This document shows, piece after piece, positions 59,393-64,000 of a stretch of 64,000 nt of DNA. The notes under the pieces are model-generated. The model ran no database searches, was not told the DNA's origin, and was given only the letters and a program-made list of their open reading frames with translations. Every line of letters begins with the position of its first letter. The stretch's first letter is position 1. The translations under genes were made by a program, and so were the position numbers. This DNA is from Calendula officinalis (lineage: Eukaryota > Streptophyta > Magnoliopsida > Asterales > Asteraceae), in the NCBI GenBank assembly GCA_963853835.1, contig OY970834.1, positions 22,946,365-23,010,364 on the forward strand. Reading direction: 5' to 3'.

Positions 59393-61093
59393 AAAGATAA
59401 AATCATTTGAAAACTCAACATTATTTGCATCATGATAGTGTGTTTATAATATGTAACCTCTAGTTATATGAATAAACTATTATTTAATTAAATTTACTAC
59501 TATTATTTTTCTGTTAAATTCTTTGTCTTATTTAATTAATATGTAACTTTTAGTTAAATAAAAAGTCTATTATTTAATTGAATTTACTACTATTATTTAT
59601 GCTAAACACTTTGTATAATCTATTACATTTATTCATGAACATCATTTATAACAAAAACTTAATTTTTTAACATAGAATTCAATACAACATAAACCATGAA
59701 ACTCAATTTTTTCAGAATCTATATATAGAGATATAGATATAGATGTTATGATATCAATAAGTTATACAAATCAATTAAATAAATTAATACCGAGGAGAAA
59801 GAACAAAATCGCTAAATGTCATTGTTGTTTACTCCACTTGTTAGATGTTTCTTTTGGATGCACATTTAGAGTGTTGAAATTTTTGCAATATGAGAATGAC
59901 TATTTATAGATGCTAATGTGTGAGATTCATAAAAACTTGAAAAGTCTCTTATTTATTGAACTTTTTATTATTATAATTATTTATATTTATTACAAAACTA
60001 TTGGTATTACAATTTAATGATTTTATTTTTAAAATTGATTTTATATAATATTATTATTAATACTAAATGCAGGATATTAATTACAACTTCAAAATTGAAA
60101 CTCAATTTTTATAGATATATAGAATATAGATATAGATGGTTTATTTAATATTATAATAAATATAACATCAAAATGGAACTCAGTTTTTATATTTTAATAC
60201 ACATACAAAAGAAGTAAGCATAAAATTTAACAACCATCAAATGAACAACAATTTGTGACCATTAACATGATAAGATATCCATCTTAAATAATTGTGATAA
60301 TATCATACACAATCTCATATACTATAATGATAACTATTAGATCACTATATAATATATTTTTATTTACATAATGTACATAAACAACCAATATAACATCAAA
60401 ATAGAACTCAATTTTTATATTTTATACATATACAAAAGAAGTAAGCATAAATCTAGCAACCATCAAATGAACAACAATTTGTAAACATTAACATGATAAG
60501 ATATCCATCTTAAATAATTGTGATAATATCATACACAATCTCATATACTATAATGATAACTTTTAGATCATTATATAATATAATTTTTATACAAAATGTA
60601 CATAAACAACGAATAATAATTTTGTACATATATACAAAAGAGTTTGTGTAATTTTAAATGAAAACAGCTAACATACTCTCTATACGACAAAACCATAAAG
60701 AGTTCATCTCTATGATTTTTTTCTTCAAAAAATACAAATAATAAACATTATGTTTGATTACCAATTAATAGCGACGATAAATAAAAAAAGCCCTATACAT
60801 CCTTGTTGTTGACTCCACTTGTTAGATATTTCTTTTGGATGTACCTTTAGAGTGTTAAAATTTTTGCAATATGAGAATGACTATTTATAGATGCTAATGT
60901 GTAAGATTCATGTAATTTGAAAAGTCTCTTATTTATTGAACTTTTTATTATTATAATTATTTCAAAACTCTTGGTATTACAATTTAATGATTTTATTTTA
61001 TTTTTAAAATTGAGTTTATATATTAATTATTATTAATATTAAATGCATGATATTAATTACAACTTCAAAATTGAAACTCAATTTTTATATATA
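59393..61093. repeat. Diverged third copy of the 1.45-kb block and flank
   Basis: 59740-61093 matches 37150-38602 and 40766-42200 with internal duplication: CATCAAATGAACAACAATTTGT and CTCATATACTATAATGATAAC occur twice (about 60235-60330 and 60460-60560). It ends AATTTTTATATATA at 61093 before the next hairpin end. No gene. Confidence 0.6.
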
Positions 61094-61330
61094 CGAGGCA
61101 ACATGGCCCGTGCGATGCACGGGCTTTGTTCATGATAAAAAGTTATTTGAAGGTAAATTATATACATTGTATTCGTATAACAAACAAAGTACTAAAAGTA
61201 AGAACGCTAACATGTTTAGGTTGATTGCGAGTGCTCTACTAAATAAGCAAAGTTTGTTGGAGGAAAATGCAAAGTAACAAAACCATTATAATTTTTTTAT
61301 TAGTGCAATATAAATACCCAAAAACATGTA
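61094..61330 (-). mobile_element. Helitron-like element, subfamily II, copy C (hairpin end)
   Basis: CGAGGCAACATGG at 61094, perfect hairpin GCCCGTGCGATGCACGGGC at 61106-61124, then about 200 bp matching 42230-42430. Similarity fades near 61330; the other end is not found. Confidence 0.55.
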
Positions 61331-61807
61331 TCTCTCTAATTAAAATACTAACAAAATCGTTATCATCTCACTCTTTTTTTACGTGTATGTTCTGTTGGGG
61401 TAATAAGCTAAAATTACTTGAAAACTAAACATCTTGATATATGTAACTTCTAGTTAAATGAAAATACTATTATTTAATTGAATTTACTACTATTATTTAT
61501 GTTAAATTCATTATCTTATTTAACTGAGGCTTGATTATTTATTTATATATGGTTTACTACATTTATTCATGAGCATAGACAAAAACTCAATTTTATTTTG
61601 AACTTGTTTTTAATTAAATTCAACATATAGTTCTTCCATTCTAACAAAAGGTACATGTTTATTGTAGATTGTGATATTTATTTATTGTATAAGAAGCGAA
61701 ACGGATCTTGAACAGTAAATTGATTAGGTTGTATATGAAGTAAAACGATACTTCAATAATTCTTCCTTTAATCTGGATATTTATTATATATTGGGTTTAA
61801 ATATTTA
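61331..61807. other. AT-rich interval, no gene
   Basis: Scattered ATTTACTACTATTATTTATG words shared with 42740-43600; otherwise nothing recognised. Confidence 0.35.
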
Positions 61808-61809
61808 TA

Positions 61810-62122
61810 CTTCCTCCGATTCAGAATAAGTAATACACTTTCCTTTTAGGGGTGATTCAAAATAAGTGATACATTTTAAAAAATTACCTTATTTGGCAAA
61901 AATAGTAGGACCCCACACCGACTAACTATCTACTTTAACAAAGTGAAATGACCAATTTACCCTTACTTTTACCTTTTAAACATCATTAACTCTACTTTAT
62001 TTAAAATGTATTGGACCATTCCCCACTAACCATCCAATTAATCTTATTTAATCATCATTATAATCTTTTGCCTCAAAAACCGTGAAACTCAAAGTGTATC
62101 ACTTATTTTGAATCGGAGGAAG
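61810..62122. mobile_element. Stowaway-like MITE (Tc1/mariner type)
   Basis: 313 bp with TIRs of about 32 bp beginning CTTCCTCCGATTCA and the inverse at the right, flanked by TA at 61808-61809 and 62123-62124. CTCCCTCC-type ends and TA duplication are diagnostic of Stowaway elements. Two or three mismatches between arms suggest a fairly young copy. Confidence 0.88.
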
Positions 62123-62230
62123 TATTTATTATAATTCTTCCTATCTAGCACCATTCAACCTCCGAGCTTCTAAAAACGGATGGGGATGTTTAATATTGAA
62201 TTGAAATGGTTAATTGATTATTATTTCAAG

Positions 62231-62520
62231 ACTTTTCATATGACAATTTGAGTTTATTAGTCATAATTATTTCTTCATTTTTTAAATATATTAAATAATA
62301 ATAATTAAATTCTACTTATTTTTATTATAAAATTGTTATTATTACTTATTTTAATTTATTAATAGTTATTTGAAGACTTTTCATATGACAATTTGAGTTT
62401 ATTAGTCATAATTTATCTTCAATTTATAAATATATTAAATAATTATAATTAAATTCTACTTATTTTATTATAAAATAGTTGTAACTTATATTAATTTGCT
62501 AATAATTATTTCAAGACTTT
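62231..62520. repeat. Tandem repeat of about 143 bp, two full units
   Basis: CTTTTCATATGACAATTTGAG starts near 62231 and 62376 and a variant near 62517 leads into the third duplication copy. Unit body TTAGTCATAATTAT ... AATTAAATTCTACTTATTTT. Copies 1 and 2 of the flank have only one such start. Confidence 0.7.
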
Positions 62521-64000
62521 TCATGTGAAAATTTAAGTTTATTAGTCATAATTATTGCTTATTCATATTTATGATCAAAACTCAGCTTTATTATATACTA
62601 AATAAATGTAAATAAATGCTACATTAGTTTAGACATTATTTCATGACTTTTGATATTACAATTTGATAAAGTTATTAGTTTTTATTATGCTTTTTTTTTA
62701 CAATAGTCTTTTCATTATATTAATTTATTAATCATATTTATGAAAAACTATATATTAGTTTATTAATCATTTTATAATAATTATTTTAAAACTCATGATA
62801 AGTCAATTTATTAAATTCTATTATAAATATACATGAAAATTTCTTAGTTATTAGTTTTACTATATTTTTTATTACATTAATTTCTTATTTTTATGACAAA
62901 ACTCAACTTTTAAATATATTAATTTATTTATATTTACAAATATCTAAGAGAACACTTATATGAAAACGAAGAATCTTGTTTATTATAAACTTTGCTACAT
63001 ATTGATTATTAAAGTAATGTACAATGTGACTTGCCTTCACCTCCGATCATCATCTATTCCTTTTGTTTTCCCGTTTGCATTATCGTCATGCTTTGTATTG
63101 CCCAACGATCGTATCGTCAACCCACATGTTTAGTTATTGGTGTGTGTCATATATACTATCTAGGCTTTAACACTTGAGTATAAGATTTAATTAAAGAATT
63201 ATATAGTCAAAGAATTAGACGATATAATCAAATAATTATGAGGAACTAAATCATACCGATTTGAGTATAATATATTTTTAAATCTTCATAGTAGCACCGC
63301 CGGAGATAGTCGATCCTATAAAATGAACAAACCTAAATTAAACGATGTATCATTACACAAAAATTATATAATCACTTGCAAAACAATCGAGACATATTTC
63401 ATACACCGATTCTCCAAAATGAAATTCATAATAGGAGAATATATGAATGAGATTAACAACCACACTTACCTATTTATACTAAATGTATGGAAAATTTTAA
63501 TTAATTAATACATTAAATATGTGTCTTTACACATGCTACAAACTAAAACCTATATATATTAAGTATAACAATTTAATTTAAATTAATTAATCTTAAATTG
63601 TGACACTTCATCTACTTGAATAGTTTTTAAGGGTTAAATACAACATCAAACATGGAATTAATTTTTTTTATATAGATAATGTAGATATTCAACTATTTCT
63701 GCGATTCAGGAATGCATGGACATCATTATTGTTATGTTTATAAATATTATTTATTTATGGTAAAACTTTTGATCATACAATGGATTACTTTATTATTTTT
63801 CATAAATGTATTTATTAGATTATTATTGGTAAAACTTTTGATCTTACAATTGATTAATTTATTATTTCTTATAAATGGATTTATTACATTATTATTTTGT
63901 TACAATGGAATACTTTATTATTTTTTAAATGGATTTATTAGATTATTATTATTAATATTAAATGCAAGATAGTAAATGCAACTTCAAACTTGAAACTCAA
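62521..64000. repeat. Segmental duplication, copy 3 (without SPH)
   Basis: Aligns with about 890-2560 and 33145-34830, including CCGATCATCATCTATTCC, AGTAGCACCGCCGGAGATAG and the following Helitron-like unit. The SPH end and promoter are absent. It continues past the window. No gene. Confidence 0.8.

Overview
The window is plant nuclear DNA, very probably from an angiosperm. Evidence is the plant-type LTR retrotransposons primed by initiator tRNA-Met, an S-protein-homologue (SPH) gene, Stowaway- and Tourist-like MITEs, an L1-type LINE and plant Helitron-like ends. The family and species cannot be fixed from the sequence. Almost everything is transposon-derived and AT-rich. The only host gene I can support is a small secreted SPH gene, present as one interrupted copy and one copy cut by the window edge.

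Layout. 1-7.6 kb: 5' end of SPH copy 1 with its AT-rich flank, then Helitron-like repeat units split by a 5'-truncated LINE (3606-6443), which itself contains an LTR ending at 5946. 7.6-9.5 kb: leader and 5' LTR of a truncated minus-strand LTR element. 9.8-10.2 kb: Copia reverse transcriptase fragment. 10.3 kb: Tourist-like MITE. 10.94-11.01 kb: displaced last codons of SPH copy 2. 11.0-31.8 kb: a non-coding LTR element of LARD type with 2.6-kb LTRs, whose left LTR is split by a complete, recently inserted Copia element (12590-24142, minus strand). 31.8-32.2 kb: the main part of SPH copy 2. 32.1-36.1 kb: second copy of the SPH flank. 36.1-61.8 kb: nested and duplicated Helitron-like elements, one carrying a decayed 8.4-kb chromovirus-like Gypsy element (48210-56587). 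61.8 kb: Stowaway-like MITE. 62.2-64 kb: tandem repeat and third copy of the SPH flank.

Insertion order is readable from target-site duplications: SPH was hit by the LARD (TAGAA/TAAAA), and the LARD LTR was later hit by the Copia element (CGTCG on both sides). Copia LTRs differ at a single site by eye, so that insertion is recent. The Gypsy element sits between CATAA duplications inside a Helitron-like element whose paralogue at 42.2-44.7 kb keeps the empty site.

Most interesting: the Copia element carries, after pol, an extra gene of about 1,070 codons with its own TATA box and a 769-nt phase-1 intron, interrupted by three in-frame TAA codons. The same element is sprinkled end to end with the short motif CAGTAT/ATACTG. 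The Gypsy gag has a plausible 78-nt in-frame intron. The Helitron-like elements share a 19-nt hairpin 12 nt from a CTCG 3' end, and several are stacked exactly end to end.
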